Source: Fibrisoma montanum
GTDB taxonomy: Bacteria > Bacteroidota > Bacteroidia > Cytophagales > Spirosomataceae
DNA: 64,000 nt
Reading direction: 5' to 3'
Assembly (NCBI RefSeq): GCF_003583365.1
Contig: NZ_QXED01000008.1
Location: forward strand, 1-64,000
Every line of letters begins with the position of its first letter. Position 1 is the stretch's first letter. The translations under genes were made by a program, and so were the position numbers. The notes under the pieces are model-generated. The model was not told the DNA's origin, ran no database searches, and saw nothing but the letters and a program-made list of their open reading frames with translations. Shown one piece after another: positions 63,706-64,000 of this stretch.

Positions 63706-64000
63706 ATGCGTTGCACGTACCTGCTGTTTCTGCTTTTACTGAGCACCTGCTCAGGGTTTACCCAGCCCGACAACCAATACACGATTATTCCGCGTCCGGC
63801 GCAGCTTCAGCCCCGCCCGGGTCAGTTCACCGTTGGCCCTACGACCACGATTATGGTGCCGTTTGCGCAGGCAGCGCTGAAAACCATTGCCGACAACTTC
63901 GCTCGTCAGCTCAACCAGTCAGGCGGCCTCAGCGTTCCGGTGCGAAACGTCAATAAAATGGCCCTGCCCGGTAACCTAATTCAGTTCGTGCCTTCAACGG
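63706..64000 (+). CDS. Beta-N-acetylhexosaminidase (GH20), N-terminal part
   Basis: The gene runs off the right edge. The first ~98 codons show a signal peptide, possibly lipoprotein (MRCTYLLFLLLLSTCSG), then the N-terminal GH20b domain: YTIIPRPAQLQPRPGQFTVGPTT and LKTIADNFARQLNQSGG. This pre-catalytic region is typical of beta-hexosaminidases, which release GlcNAc or GalNAc from chitin or glycoprotein glycans. The catalytic domain is outside the window, so activity cannot be checked. Confidence 0.85.
   Translation, partial: MRCTYLLFLLLLSTCSGFTQPDNQYTIIPRPAQLQPRPGQFTVGPTTTIMVPFAQAALKTIADNFARQLNQSGGLSVPVRNVNKMALPGNLIQFVPST

Overview
The window looks like a chromosomal segment of a GC-moderate Bacteroidota (Cytophagales; Spirosoma-like is my inference). 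The grounds are three SusC/SusD outer-membrane pairs, promoters of the Bacteroidota type (TTG, then TAnnTTTG), a 16S rRNA 5' end with Bacteroidota signature bases, and many Sec and lipoprotein signal peptides. No tRNA, CRISPR array, insertion sequence or prophage was found.

Layout. 1-500: the 5' end of a 16S rRNA gene on the minus strand with a boxA-like site and two tandem promoters. 563-3662 (minus): an inner-membrane protein, queA and tyrS. 3831-5558 (plus): cobalamin adenosyltransferase and ilvE. 5657-8627 (minus): a BamA/TamA-like outer-membrane protein, an OmpH/Skp-like chaperone and a lipoprotein. 8748-11139: an SLC45-type sugar importer and a PfkB sugar kinase. 11522-13612: a TPR histidine kinase followed by a decayed response regulator. 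13647-18081: a lipoprotein, a subtilase, lgt, yidD, a GroES-like protein and a DUF4174 protein. 18153-25860: a sialate O-acetylesterase, an SDR gene interrupted by a stop codon, an AzgA-type purine permease, an exported RidA facing an exported MTA/SAH nucleosidase, a second SDR-like protein and a GH1-like protein.

25873-30117 (minus) is a SAM-I riboswitch with metY, metX, an SGNH hydrolase and an esterase. 30223-34345 holds a DUF721 gene and a minus-strand lipid-linked glycosylation set (GtrB-like GT2, polysaccharide deacetylase, GT87, methyltransferase). A KirBac potassium channel, an LD-carboxypeptidase, an SDR and an M20 amidohydrolase follow. 38835-53711 holds three consecutive SusC/SusD loci, the last with an extra lipoprotein, and no adjacent glycosidase or regulator. 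54007-59364 has fabH, a MaoC hydratase, a TauE/SafE exporter, a second subtilase and thrB. 59365-60420 is an AT-rich islet with a gene remnant and a VapBC-like pair. The window ends with a lytic transglycosylase, a DUF6134 protein, an exported TIM-barrel isomerase and the start of a GH20 hexosaminidase.

Points that stand out: (i) long perfect inverted repeats just after stop codons, usually without a U-tract; (ii) a possible periplasmic purine-salvage group (permease, nucleosidase, RidA); (iii) a SAM-riboswitch transcript that may include two hydrolases of unknown role; (iv) two genes caught in decay (response regulator, SDR); (v) a near-identical DNA block at the 5' ends of all three susC genes. 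I did not find a clearly unprecedented system; the purine and riboswitch-hydrolase groupings are the best candidates for new biology.
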